Below are positions 45,415 to 54,777 of a stretch of 64,000 nucleotides of DNA, in pieces (the stretch's first letter is position 1; every line of letters starts with the position of its first letter). The notes below the pieces were generated by a model. That model was not told the origin of the DNA. It was given only the letters and a program-made list of their open reading frames with translations, and ran no database searches. Where the stretch lies: contig NC_017966.1 of the NCBI RefSeq assembly GCF_000264455.2, forward strand, positions 620,001-684,000, written 5' to 3'. This stretch comes from Tistrella mobilis KA081020-065 (GTDB lineage: Bacteria; Pseudomonadota; Alphaproteobacteria; Tistrellales; Tistrellaceae). Position numbers and translations under genes: made by a program.

Positions 45415-45471
45415 ATGCAACCAGTTGCATGAACTCTAGCCGGAGCCGGAGGGTGGCGCAACTGGTTGCAT
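45415..45471. promoter_or_regulatory. Two palindromic operators before the dienoyl-CoA reductase
   Basis: ATGCAACCAGTTGCAT (45415-45430) is a perfect inverted repeat. GCGCAACTGGTTGCAT (45456-45471) is the same with two mismatches in one arm. Their centres are 41 bp apart, about four helical turns, which suits cooperative binding. They also lie near the end of the lipase gene. Confidence 0.6.
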
Positions 45472-45484
45472 GGCGCGCTGCCGG

Positions 45485-46816
45485 TCAGCCCTCGTGGAGC
45501 ATGGCCTGGAAGCTGTCCAGATCCGGTGCCTGCGGCTTCCAGTCCGCCGGAACTTCCGGCAGCAGCTGCGACGGCGTCAGGCCGAAATTATGGACATACT
45601 GGTCGATATGGGTGGCGGTGATCAGCTGGCCGATCTGGTCCATCACCGTGGCCTTGCCGGTCTGGGCGGGGTTCTGTGCCGTCACCGGGTTGTTGTCGGT
45701 GAAGGGGGGCCAGTCGCTCCAGGCGGGGTCGGATTTCAGCGTATAGCCCTGGGCATCGGTCGTGACCTTGCCCCAGGTGAAATGCCCCCAATTGGACGAG
45801 AAATCCGCTGCACCGAACATGTTGTGCGTGATGTTGGCATAGGTGATGTCGCGGATCCGGCGCTCCATGTAATGCACCAGCAGGTCGACCGTGTAGCCGA
45901 CGCTGACGGTGCCCGAGCCCAGCATGCCGAAGATGCTGGGATAATTGCCGGCCTTGTCCTTGGGCTGGATCACCGTCGGCAGCATGTTCCAGGCGCGCGG
46001 CACCACGTCGTGCATGTTTACAAGATCGGTGGCGTCGGGATAGCCCGCGGCGAACAGGTCCAACCAGGCCTGGTTGCCCGGGGTGGCACCGGCCGAGGGC
46101 AGGAGGTTGATGGTGCCCCAGCCGCTTTTGGTGGGATCCGGATAGAGATAGAAGGCGAGGGTGGGGGAGAGCGCGCCGGCCAGGCTGTGGCCGGTGAACC
46201 AGAGCGTGGCGCTGCTGTCGGCCTTGGATGCCAGGAAGCTTTGCAGCGAGCCCTGTTTCGGATCGGTCATGCCCAAAAGTGCGCTGATGCCGGTGGCGGT
46301 ACCAGCCGAGATCTGCGGCGTGCTTGCCGGCAGCACCTCGTGTCGCTTTTCGGTGAACGGGATCGCCGGCGGCCAGGTCGAGGTGGTGCGGGCGTAGACG
46401 TCGAAGTCTTCGTCGATCCAGTCCATGACGTTTGCGGCATTGGTCGCCGCGATCGCCACCACATAGGTGTTGAGCGACGGGCTCCAGCCGACATACATCG
46501 AATTCGTGGCGTAGAGCGACAGGATCTTCGAGCCGTGCTTGAGCGGCGCCACCCAGACGCAGGGCCCCCAGACCACCTGCCAGTCACCGCCCGCCAGCTG
46601 GCTGTTCATGGTCGGGAAAAAGCCCGGCCAGGCCGGGCCCTGATAGTTGGCGAAGGCGCCGTCGCTCGACAGATCCTGCAGCGTGCCGCCATTCAGCCCG
46701 GCCGCCATATAGGCGGTCAGCTCGGTGTTGTAGCCCGAGGTCGTCGCCTTGATATCGGCGACGGCATTCGATGCCAGACTGAGTGAGAACACCGTCTGGT
46801 TGAGATCATAGGCCAT
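45485..46816 (-). CDS. Lipase (class 3-like) family protein
   Basis: 443 aa alpha/beta hydrolase. The nucleophile elbow GHSLAGALSP (Ser near residue 211) is the class 3 lipase form G-H-S-x-(A/G)-G. No signal peptide or membrane segment is visible, so it may stay in the cytoplasm or leave by another route. The start at ATG 46816 was chosen over a longer frame to 46870. The GlxA-type regulator is upstream on the same strand, 138 bp away, which makes regulation by it possible. Confidence 0.78.
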   Translation of the reverse strand: MAYDLNQTVFSLSLASNAVADIKATTSGYNTELTAYMAAGLNGGTLQDLSSDGAFANYQGPAWPGFFPTMNSQLAGGDWQVVWGPCVWVAPLKHGSKILSLYATNSMYVGWSPSLNTYVVAIAATNAANVMDWIDEDFDVYARTTSTWPPAIPFTEKRHEVLPASTPQISAGTATGISALLGMTDPKQGSLQSFLASKADSSATLWFTGHSLAGALSPTLAFYLYPDPTKSGWGTINLLPSAGATPGNQAWLDLFAAGYPDATDLVNMHDVVPRAWNMLPTVIQPKDKAGNYPSIFGMLGSGTVSVGYTVDLLVHYMERRIRDITYANITHNMFGAADFSSNWGHFTWGKVTTDAQGYTLKSDPAWSDWPPFTDNNPVTAQNPAQTGKATVMDQIGQLITATHIDQYVHNFGLTPSQLLPEVPADWKPQAPDLDSFQAMLHEG

Positions 46817-46954
46817 GGATGTCTTCCCCCCAAGGCGTCCTCTGCCCTGAAACGGCGGACCATTTTGCAAAGGACATGTGTAGACCGGGTGATTTTATCA
46901 CGCGATCGCACGACGGGAAGTTGCAGGTTGAGGAAATTCAACGATTGTTGAGTG

Positions 46955-47905
46955 TCAGCCGCTGCGTGACGTTCCGAAGCTGCGCCGCCAGTCGCTGGGA
47001 GTCACCCCGGTCACCTGCCGGAAGCGTTGGCGGAAGGTGACGGCACTGTCGAAACCGGCTTCGGTGGCGACCCGTTCGATCGACCACGCGGTGGTTTCCA
47101 GCAGCAGCTGGGCGCGACGGATGCGAGCGGTCAGCAGCCATTGCAGGGGGGTGGTGCCGGTTTCGGCACGAAAGCGACGCGCGAAGGTGCGCGGGCTCAT
47201 CCCCGCGCGGGCCGCAAGGCGCTCCACCTTCAGCCGCTGGTCCAGATTGACGCGCATCCAGTCCAGCAGGGGGGCCAGGCCGGCGGCGGCGGGCGGGTCG
47301 TCCTGGATGAACTGGGCCTGACCGCCGGCACGTTCCAGCGGCACCACCGCCGCCCTGGCGGTGCGGGCGGCGACCCGGGCGCCGAAGTCGCGCCGGATCA
47401 TGTGCAGGCAGAGGTCCAGCCCCGCCGCCGCCCCGGCCGAGGTCAGCACATCGCCTTCGTCGACATAGAGCACGGCCGGATCGACCGCCACCTCGGGGTA
47501 CATCCGGGCCAGCAGCCCCGCCGCCTGCCAATGGGTGGTCGCGCGCCGGCCGTCGAGCAGTCCGGCGGCGGCGAGCACGAAGGCGCCGGTGCAGATCGAC
47601 GCGATCCGCGCGCCGCGGTGCCGAGCCCGGGCCAGCGTCGCCAGAATGGCCGGATCGGCTGGGCTGCGCGGCTCGGCCATGCCCGGCACGATCACGGTGG
47701 CCGCGTCGCCGACGGAGGCCAGAGCCTGCGGCACCCTTAGACCATAGCCCTCTGCCGCCACCTCGGCATGGGGGGCTGCGACCGTGATCCGATAGGGCCG
47801 CGTGCCGTCGTCCAGCCGCGCGCGGGCGAAGGTCTCCACCGCCGTCGCAAGGTCGAAAGGCAGCACGCCGTCGAAGGCGAGCACGGCAAGGTGATGGGGC
47901 GGCAT
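46955..47905 (-). CDS. GlxA-type AraC-family regulator (DJ-1/PfpI domain)
   Basis: 316 aa. Residues 1-190 form a DJ-1/PfpI-like domain (LAVLAFDGVLPFDLATAVETF, ICTGAFVLAAAGLLDGRRATTHW with the conserved Cys). Residues ~215-316 are an AraC helix-turn-helix pair (LAARAGMSPRTFARRFRAETGTTPLQWLLTARIRRAQLLLE, VATEAGFDSAVTFRQRFRQVTGVTPSDWRR). Such regulators respond to amines or related compounds. It is divergent from the DUF3817 gene. Confidence 0.93.
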   Translation of the reverse strand: MPPHHLAVLAFDGVLPFDLATAVETFARARLDDGTRPYRITVAAPHAEVAAEGYGLRVPQALASVGDAATVIVPGMAEPRSPADPAILATLARARHRGARIASICTGAFVLAAAGLLDGRRATTHWQAAGLLARMYPEVAVDPAVLYVDEGDVLTSAGAAAGLDLCLHMIRRDFGARVAARTARAAVVPLERAGGQAQFIQDDPPAAAGLAPLLDWMRVNLDQRLKVERLAARAGMSPRTFARRFRAETGTTPLQWLLTARIRRAQLLLETTAWSIERVATEAGFDSAVTFRQRFRQVTGVTPSDWRRSFGTSRSG

Positions 47906-48033
47906 GGCGGCTCCGGTTGCAGCCTGTCGTCTATGGCGGAAACTCATCGATCTTTGTCATTCCTGCCACTGGCTGCAAGCCTGCAGATGGCGGCACCCTG
48001 CCGCAGTCGATCATTGGGAGGGAAGGGACAGGC

Positions 48034-48333
48034 ATGACCGCCTTGCAGGGATTGAGACGGGCCGCGTTGGCGGAGGGGACGACGCTGGTTCTGCTGGTGC
48101 TGGTTGCGGTGCCGCTGAAGCATCTGGCAGGCTGGCCGCTGGCGGTACAGGTGATGGGCCCGGTTCACGGCCTGGCCTTTCTTACCTGGACCTGGGCGCT
48201 GATCGCTTCGGCGCCGGTGGCAGGCTGGCGGCCGCTGGAACTGGCGCAGCTGCTGGGCGGCGCGGTCGTGCCCTTCGGTGCCCTGATCAACGACCGGCTG
48301 ATCCGGCGCCGGGCGGCGGAGATCGCCGCATGA
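48034..48333 (+). CDS. DUF3817-type small membrane protein
   Basis: 99 aa, three hydrophobic segments. It opens LRRAALAEGTTLVLLVLVAVPLKH and has the PVHGLAFLTWTWAL region typical of DUF3817. Its stop overlaps the next gene start by 4 bp. The function is unknown. Confidence 0.85.
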   Translation: MTALQGLRRAALAEGTTLVLLVLVAVPLKHLAGWPLAVQVMGPVHGLAFLTWTWALIASAPVAGWRPLELAQLLGGAVVPFGALINDRLIRRRAAEIAA

Positions 48334-48737
48334 CCCCGCTGCTGCTGCTGAAGGCCATCCATCTGATGGCGGCGATTCTGTGGACCGGTGGCATGCTGGT
48401 TCTGGCCCTGGGGCTGTGCTGCGGCCGCCCGGCCGAACCGCTGATCACCCGATTGCGCGCCTGGGACCAGGCCATCACCGTGCCGGCGATGGTGGTGGTC
48501 TGGGCGGCGGGTATCGCCATCGCCAGCCTGGGGGGCTGGTTCCCCGATGGCTGGCTGCTGGTCAAGCTGGTGGCGGTGATGGTTCTGTCGGGCCTGCACG
48601 GCCTGCTGGCCGGCACCTTGCGGCGGATGCTGGTCGACCGGGCCCATCTGCCGCCCGGCCTTGCCCGCCATGCCGCCCCGGCCGTCGTGATCTGCATCGC
48701 CGTCATCGTCCTGATGGCCGTGCTTAAGCCTCTTTAG
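48330..48737 (+). CDS. CopD-like small membrane protein
   Basis: 135 aa, four membrane helices, with an N-terminal LLLLKAIHLMAAILWTGGMLVL and histidines in LHGLLAG, resembling CopD/HemJ-related (UPF0093-like) proteins. Haem or copper handling is possible but not shown by the sequence. It is translationally coupled to the DUF3817 gene and its end overlaps the convergent TetR gene by 14 bp. Confidence 0.7.
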   Translation: MTPLLLLKAIHLMAAILWTGGMLVLALGLCCGRPAEPLITRLRAWDQAITVPAMVVVWAAGIAIASLGGWFPDGWLLVKLVAVMVLSGLHGLLAGTLRRMLVDRAHLPPGLARHAAPAVVICIAVIVLMAVLKPL

Positions 48738-49425
48738 CTGCGGATGCGCCGGCAGGGCAGGGGGCCAGGCTGGCGCGCATGATTTCGACCACCGCCGCAT
48801 GGGCGGTGGCATCGTCCACGGCCGGCGGCTGCGGATCACGCAGGCGGTGCATCGCCATCCAGGCCGCCATCTCCACCAGGGCGCGGGCGCGGGCATGGGT
48901 GGCGGGGCCCGGTTCGGCCTCGCCGGCCGCCAGGGCGGCGAAACGGGTGAAGTCGCGGAAATAGCGGCTGCGCAATTCGGTACCGTAGAAGGCGGCCACC
49001 TCGGGGATTTCCGCCGCGCAGCGATCCAGCAGCCAGATCAGCCGACGATGGGTGGCAAGCAGTTCCAGCATCTCGATCGCCACCGCGCGGATCTCGTCCG
49101 GGCCGGCATGGCCGCCGGCAAGGGCGGCGTCCAGAGCCGGCCGATGCACGCGTGCCGGCGCCGCCGCGACCAGGGAGGCGGCGGCCGAAGCCAGGCCCTG
49201 CGCCTCGAACCGGTCGGTGCCCGCTGGCGTCAGGCCCTGCGCCTCGGCCAGTGCCAGTTCGAACAGGGCTTCCTTGCCCGAGACATAGCTGTAGAGCGCC
49301 CCCGCCGATAACCCGGCCTCGCGCGCCACATCGGCCATCTGGGTCAGGCGGTAGCCCTGACGGGTGAAAACGGTCAGCGCCGCCGCGGCGATGTCCTCAA
49401 GACGTCCTGGCTTCTTCAGGCGCAT
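48724..49425 (-). CDS. TetR-family transcriptional regulator
   Basis: 233 aa. Helix-turn-helix IAAAALTVFTRQGYRLTQMADVAREAGLSAGALYSYVSGKEALFE at residues ~12-57, then a helical ligand-binding part. It is divergent from the acyltransferase gene; an inverted repeat at 49467 lies between them. Confidence 0.92.
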   Translation of the reverse strand: MRLKKPGRLEDIAAAALTVFTRQGYRLTQMADVAREAGLSAGALYSYVSGKEALFELALAEAQGLTPAGTDRFEAQGLASAAASLVAAAPARVHRPALDAALAGGHAGPDEIRAVAIEMLELLATHRRLIWLLDRCAAEIPEVAAFYGTELRSRYFRDFTRFAALAAGEAEPGPATHARARALVEMAAWMAMHRLRDPQPPAVDDATAHAAVVEIMRASLAPCPAGASAAKEA

Positions 49426-49466
49426 CGCGTCGCCAGACGGGTCATGGAGGCATACGCCATTTTAAT

Positions 49467-49477
49467 TGAATCGTTCA
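49467..49477. promoter_or_regulatory. Inverted repeat between TetR and acyltransferase
   Basis: TGAA-TCG-TTCA within an AT-rich stretch (AATTGAATCGTTCATTT), about 45 bp from each start. A likely TetR operator. Confidence 0.5.
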
Positions 49478-49522
49478 TTTAAAAATGATACACGCAAAGG
49501 ATCAGCCATACAAGGTGACACC

Positions 49523-50626
49523 ATGGCCGGACCCGCCCTCGGACGTTCGCGCGCGATCGATCACCTGCGCAATCTTGTGATCCTTGGCCTGATCCTGTTT
49601 CACACCGCCCGGCTGTTCGACACCGAGCCATGGCATATAAAGGATGCCGGCCGCTACGCCGCGGCCGATGTGTTGATCGGGGTGTTCAATATCGGGCAGA
49701 TGCCGCTGCTGTTCTTCCTGGCCGGCATCACCGCCATGCACAGTCTGGCGGCGCGCGAGGCCGGGCGTTACGTGCGCGAACGTCTGCAGCGCCTGGGCCT
49801 GCCGCTGGTCGCGGGCATCCTGCTGGTGGTGCCGCCGCAGGTCTATGTCGAGCGTCTGGCCGCCGGGCTCGACGGTCGGGCGAGCCCGATCGACCTTGCC
49901 CCCGGTACCGGCTTTCTCGATTTCTACCCGGGCTTCTTCGACTGCTGCTATCCGGCGGCCAATTTCAGCTGGCACCATCTCTGGTTCCTGGCCTATCTGC
50001 TGGTCTATGCCCTGGTGCTGCTGCCGGTCTTCGTGATCGCCCGCCGGCCCGGGCCGCGGGCGCTGCTGGAGCGGGCCGGCGCGCGGGTCGCGGCGGCAGG
50101 GCCGGCTGCATTGCTTGCCCCCGGCCTGCCGGTCCTGCTGGGCGGCTGGTTCGCGCTGTCGCCGGCGCTGGGGGCAGCAGCCGAACGCCATTGTCGCCTG
50201 CTTCTGATCATAGCCGCGGTTGCGACCGCACTGGCGGTGACGGCCTGGATGACCGGGGCGCTGCCGGTGCCGGTCCTGCGCCGGTCGCTGCGTGTGGCCG
50301 GCGAATGGGCCACCATCCTCGGCCTGCTCGGCTGGGCCGGGCGGCGGCTGGCGGCACCGATCCCCGGCCTCAGCGACGTCACGCGCTTCGCCTTTCCCTT
50401 CTACATCGTCCATCAGACGGTGATCGTGGTGTCGGGCTATCTGCTGCTCGGCTGGTCCGGACAGCCGCTGGTGAAATATCTGGTCATCGTCCTGGTGTCG
50501 GGCCTGGTCTCCTGGGGGCTCGCCCGGGCGCTTGCCGCCACCGCGCTCACCCGTCTGCTGTTCGGGATCAAAAGCGAACGGCCCGGGATGACCCCGGGCC
50601 GCTCGCAGACGTCACGATCGATATAG
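49523..50626 (+). CDS. Acyltransferase 3 / OpgC-like membrane protein
   Basis: 367 aa from ATG 49523, preceded by AAGGTG. It has roughly ten membrane helices. RSRAIDHLRNLVILGLILFHTARLF is the conserved first helix with its catalytic-type His, and NFSWHHLWFLAYLLVYALVLLP the next. Family members transfer acyl or succinyl groups to glucans or cell-surface sugars. It is convergent with the giant autotransporter and could modify an envelope polymer. The last bases contain the shared terminator hairpin. Confidence 0.88.
   Translation: MAGPALGRSRAIDHLRNLVILGLILFHTARLFDTEPWHIKDAGRYAAADVLIGVFNIGQMPLLFFLAGITAMHSLAAREAGRYVRERLQRLGLPLVAGILLVVPPQVYVERLAAGLDGRASPIDLAPGTGFLDFYPGFFDCCYPAANFSWHHLWFLAYLLVYALVLLPVFVIARRPGPRALLERAGARVAAAGPAALLAPGLPVLLGGWFALSPALGAAAERHCRLLLIIAAVATALAVTAWMTGALPVPVLRRSLRVAGEWATILGLLGWAGRRLAAPIPGLSDVTRFAFPFYIVHQTVIVVSGYLLLGWSGQPLVKYLVIVLVSGLVSWGLARALAATALTRLLFGIKSERPGMTPGRSQTSRSI
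50579..50601. terminator. Hairpin between acyltransferase and autotransporter
   Basis: CGGCCCGGG-ATGAC-CCCGGGCCG, a perfect 9-bp stem within the last codons of the acyltransferase. On the minus strand CTTTTG follows, so it may end autotransporter transcription. Confidence 0.45.
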
Positions 50627-50635
50627 GCCCGGCGC

Positions 50636-52928
50636 CTACCAGCGATAGCGCAGCGACAGGGTACCGCCGACCGACTGGCGTTCTTCCGAGAGTTCCGAAT
50701 CGACGCTCAGCTGCAGGTCGAGATCCTCGTCCAGGCGATACTGCACGCCGGCCCTGAGCACAGCGGCATCTTCCGGCACCTCGACATCGCTGCCCTGGAA
50801 GCTGACCCCGGGCAGCTCCGCCAGATGGCGGGTGATGTCGCGCTCGGGCCGGAATTCGTGCTTCCAGCCGGCGCGGAAGAAGGGTTCGATCCGGCTGCCA
50901 TCCTCGAACGTCACCGGTCCGCCGATCTGGAAGCCCAGGGTCATCGGCATCGAGATGGTGTCGGAGGCGTCGTAGACCACACCGCTACCATTGCCGAAGC
51001 TGTCGCGGGCCTCGTCCAGGTGCAGCCGGGTCGGCTCCACCGCCGCGAAGGGGGTGATCTTGAGCCCGGCGGTCAACGGCAGGGCATAGCCGACTTCCAG
51101 CCGCGCGCCCAGCGTGGTGCCGTCGAAGCGGGTCACGGCCGCGCGGGTCAGCCCCAGGAAGCGCAGATCGCGGGTGTAGCGGGTATCGCCCGTGGCGGCA
51201 TAGCCGATGACCGAGGCATAGGTATCGCCGAAGCGGCGCAGACCATAGACGCTCACCCCATACTGCTTGCCGGTGCCGCTGGCCGCGAGACCGTCGAGAT
51301 CGTAGCTGGTCTCCCCATAGGTGAAGGCACCGCCGATCAGGAAGCTGCCGTCATCGGCGCCGCCATCGATGCCGATGGTGGTGCCGAAATAATGCCCGTC
51401 GAAGCCGTCGCCGGTTTCGTAGGCACCTTCCGGCGTCATCCAGGCCCGTCCTCCGGCCATATTGCCACCCTCGGACGCCGTTGCCGTCTGGTCGAGGGCC
51501 GCCTCCCGGCTGCCGGGGGCCGCCGCTGCTGCCCCCATCCGCCAGCTGTCCAGCCGGCCGGTCACCGTCTGCATGGCGCGGGTGCTGGCGGTCAGCATGC
51601 TCTGCGGCACGCTGGCGGCCCCGGTGTCGCCGACGCTGCGATAGCCGCGGTCGAGCGTCGCGGTGTCGCTGATCGAGACCAGACCGGCGGTGATCGCCTT
51701 TGAATATTCCGAGGCCGCCTCGCTCTGGATCCGGCCGAGCAACTCGCCGATCCGACGGCCGAAGCCGCTCAACCCCTCGGGGGTGAAGTCGGCATCGGCC
51801 TGGATGCCCAGCCGGCCGTCGGTATTGGTCAGGCTGTAGCTCAGGATCGCGCTGGTCGGGGCGGAAAGTTCCAGATTGCCGGCGGCCAGCCCGGTATCCG
51901 AGACCAGGACATCGGCGATCGCCAGCCGGCCCGGCTTCACCGAACCGCTGTTGATCGTGGCGAGCGACAGCTTGCCGTCCATGCTGGCAGCGCCGGTGAT
52001 GTGCAGCCCGTCGGCCTTGCCGGTGGCATGGTCGACGCGCAGCTGCACTTCGCCGTCTTCGGACTGGGTGAAGCCGCCATTGATCGTGGTCGTGACCACG
52101 CCCGTGGTCGCCTGCTGCAGCCGGCCGTGATTGACGAAGCTGCCGGTGCCGCCCAGATCGATGCTGGCGCCGGAATTGATCGTGGCCCCGGCCTCGTTGG
52201 TCAGCAGATTGGCGCCGCCGTCGCCCAGCTTGATGCTGCCGGTCAGCGTGCCCTTGTTGGTGACGGTGGTGTCGCCGATCCGGCTGTCGATCACCAGCCC
52301 GTCGCCGCCTGCGAAGGTCTGCAGCGTGCCGGCATTGGTGACCTCGTTGATCGGGCCGTCGAGCAGCAGGGCATGGCCGTCGGCCGCGCCGGTGACCACC
52401 ACGCCTTCGGCGATGTCCACCACCGGGTCGGTGGTAGAATGCGCCACCACCGCGCTGGCACCGGCGCCGCTGACGGTGATCGGGGCATAGACATAGACCG
52501 AGACCGCGTGGCTGCTGCCGCCGCCATTGCCCGACAGGAACAGGGTGGTGGTGCCGTTGGTGACGATGCCGCCGCCGCCGGCGGCGGACTGAGCGACCAC
52601 GCCATGGGCACCCGCCCCGGTGGTGGTGATGGGCGCGTTGACGCCCACCGTCACACTGCCGGCGCTGGCCTTGCTCGACGCATTGGCGGCCGCCGAGACC
52701 GTGCCACCGGTGGTGAGCACCGTGCCGCCGCCGGAGCCCACGCTCTGCGCCAGAATGCCGAAGGAGTTCACGCCGGTGGTGTAGATCTGGCCGTTGCTGG
52801 TGATGGTGACGTTGTTGCCGTCGGCGCCGCTCGCCTTGTTGCCGACCCGGACGGTGGCGCCGGTCGCCGCCAGCGCCAGACCGCCGCCGCCGCCGATCGA
52901 CTGGGCGACGAGACCGGGAGAGGCGGCA
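50636..52928 (-). CDS. Giant autotransporter, C-terminal segment with beta-barrel
   Basis: About 764 codons, in a third frame. It starts in AQSIGGGGG-type repeats, passes through a beta-helix end region (about 52500-51800), and finishes with a roughly 280-residue outer-membrane beta-barrel (from about 51470): AWMTPEGAYETGDGFDGHYFG, IGGAFTYGETSYDL, YALPLTAGLKITPFAAVEP, RIEPFFRAGWKHEF, ending SLRYRW, with a terminal aromatic typical of barrel insertion signals. It is the export domain of the protein encoded further upstream. The frame joins the middle segment if one base of CCC 52929-52931 is removed. Confidence 0.88.
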
Positions 52929-52931
52929 CCC

Positions 52932-54777
52932 GGTGGTGGTGATGGCCGCGCCATTGGTCACCGTCAGCGTGTTCGACTTGCTGGCGACCGTCCCGCCCAG
53001 ATTGACCGAGGTGGCATTGATGGCCGAGAGGCCGCCGCCGCCCGAAATCACCTGGGCGACCAGGCCCGGCGCGAAGCTGCCGCCGGTCTGGATGCTGCCG
53101 CCGCTGAGGGTCATGGAGACCGCGGCATTGCCGCTGGTGCCGCCGCCGGTGCCGCCCAGATAGACGCTGCCCGAGAAGACCGCACCGCTGGTGCCGGACA
53201 CCGCCATCACGCCGCCGCCGCCGGTGATCGCCTGGGCGACCACGCCGGCCGCATTGACGCCCTGGGTCAGCACCTTGGGGGCGCCGGTGATGGTGATGTC
53301 CTGGGCGGACCCCGCGCCGCCCTGCTGGCCGAGCCGGGCATTGATGCTGCCGCCCGAGGCCTGGGTGGCGATCGAGGCGAAGCCGCCGCCGCCACCCACC
53401 GACTGCACCAGCACGCCCAGCGAATTGGCGCCCGAGGTCTGGATGACCGCATTGCCCAGATAGCCCGCCACCGCATCGTTCTGCGACGGGCCGCCATTGC
53501 CCGAGCCGCGCACGGCGCCGAGCTGCAGGTTGACCGAGGCCGAGGACTGGGCGGCGGTGTTGGTCTGGGTGAAGAAGATGCCGTTGTCGCCCACCGACTG
53601 CGCGACCACGGCCGTTGCATTGGCCGCCGTGGTGGCGATGGTCTGGTTCTGGGTGGTGATCGAGACGGCGCCGCCGTTCAGATTGCTGCCGCCGCCGCCC
53701 ATATTCCCGAGGCCATAATTGGTGACGCCGGCATCGGTGAAGACCGAGGCGACCACGCCGCCGCCGCCGCCCACCGACTGGGCCAGGATGGCGGTGGAGC
53801 CCACGCCGTTTGTAATGACACTGGTCGGCACGTTCAGCGTAACGGCGCTGCCATAGGCGATGGCCGAGCCGAAATTGGCGGAAAGCTGCCGGTATTCCGA
53901 GAACACCGCACCGCCGGCGCCGCCGATCGACTGGGCGAGGATGCCATAGGACACGCTGCCCACGGTCTGCACCGTGCCGCCGGTGCCGGTGGTCAGCCAG
54001 ACATTGCCGGCATTGGAGCCGCTGACGGCCGAGTTGAAATAGACCTGGCCGGCGCCATGGGCGAGACCGCCGCCGCCGCCGATTGACTGGGCGACGATGC
54101 CGGGAGAGGCGCCGCTATAGGTGGTGATCAGCGCCGAGCTTGTCGCCGAGACCGTGCCGCCATTGCCGTTGAGCGGCCCGCCCAGGCGGACGGCATCGGT
54201 ATGAATGCCCGCGATGCCGCCGCCGCCTGCGATCGACTGCACCACCAGGCCGGGGGCGAAGGCGCCGCTGGTGGTGACGCTGCCGGCCGCCAGATAGCCA
54301 TAGGCGGTGTTGGCATTGGCGCCGCTGCCGCCGGTGGCGCCGAGCGTCACCATCCCCGAGAACCAGGAACCCGCTTGCGAGGACAGGCTGGCGATGCCGC
54401 CGCCACCCGAGATCGACTGAACGATCACGCCGGCGGCATTGGTGCCGCGGGTGAGGATGTTCGCGGTGCCGCTGACGCTGGTCGGCATGGCCGATCCGGC
54501 GCCGCCGCGCTGGCCGATGATGCCGGCATCGATCCAGCCGCCGCTCGACAGGGTGGCGATGGAGACGATGCCGCCGCCGCCGCCGATCGACTGGCCCACC
54601 ACGCCGTAGGCATTGGCGCCCGAGGTATCGATGGTGGTGACGCCGCCGGCGCCCAGGGTGACGTTGGTGGAATAGGTGATGTTCTGGCCGCCGTCGCCCT
54701 TGCCGACCGAGGTGCCGAGATTGATCGCGGTGTGCACCGCCCCCTGCGACGCGGCATTGGCCTGGGTGAAATAGGTG
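52932..54777 (-). CDS. Giant autotransporter, middle segment (second frame)
   Basis: About 615 codons of passenger repeats, the same kind as the upstream segment (VVGQSIGGGGGIVSIATL, GVIVQSISGGGGIASL, VLVQSVGGGGGFASIATQ). It is out of frame with the upstream part because of a 164-bp tandem duplication, and out of frame with the downstream part by one base. Removing one duplicate copy and one base gives a single open frame of 4,400 codons from the window end to 50636. The middle segment has no start codon or ribosome site of its own that I would trust. Confidence 0.8.

Noticed and set aside
50825-54086. Long plus-strand frames opposite the autotransporter
   Set aside because: Low-complexity His/Gly/Asp or Pro/Ala products arising from the Gly-rich minus-strand repeats.
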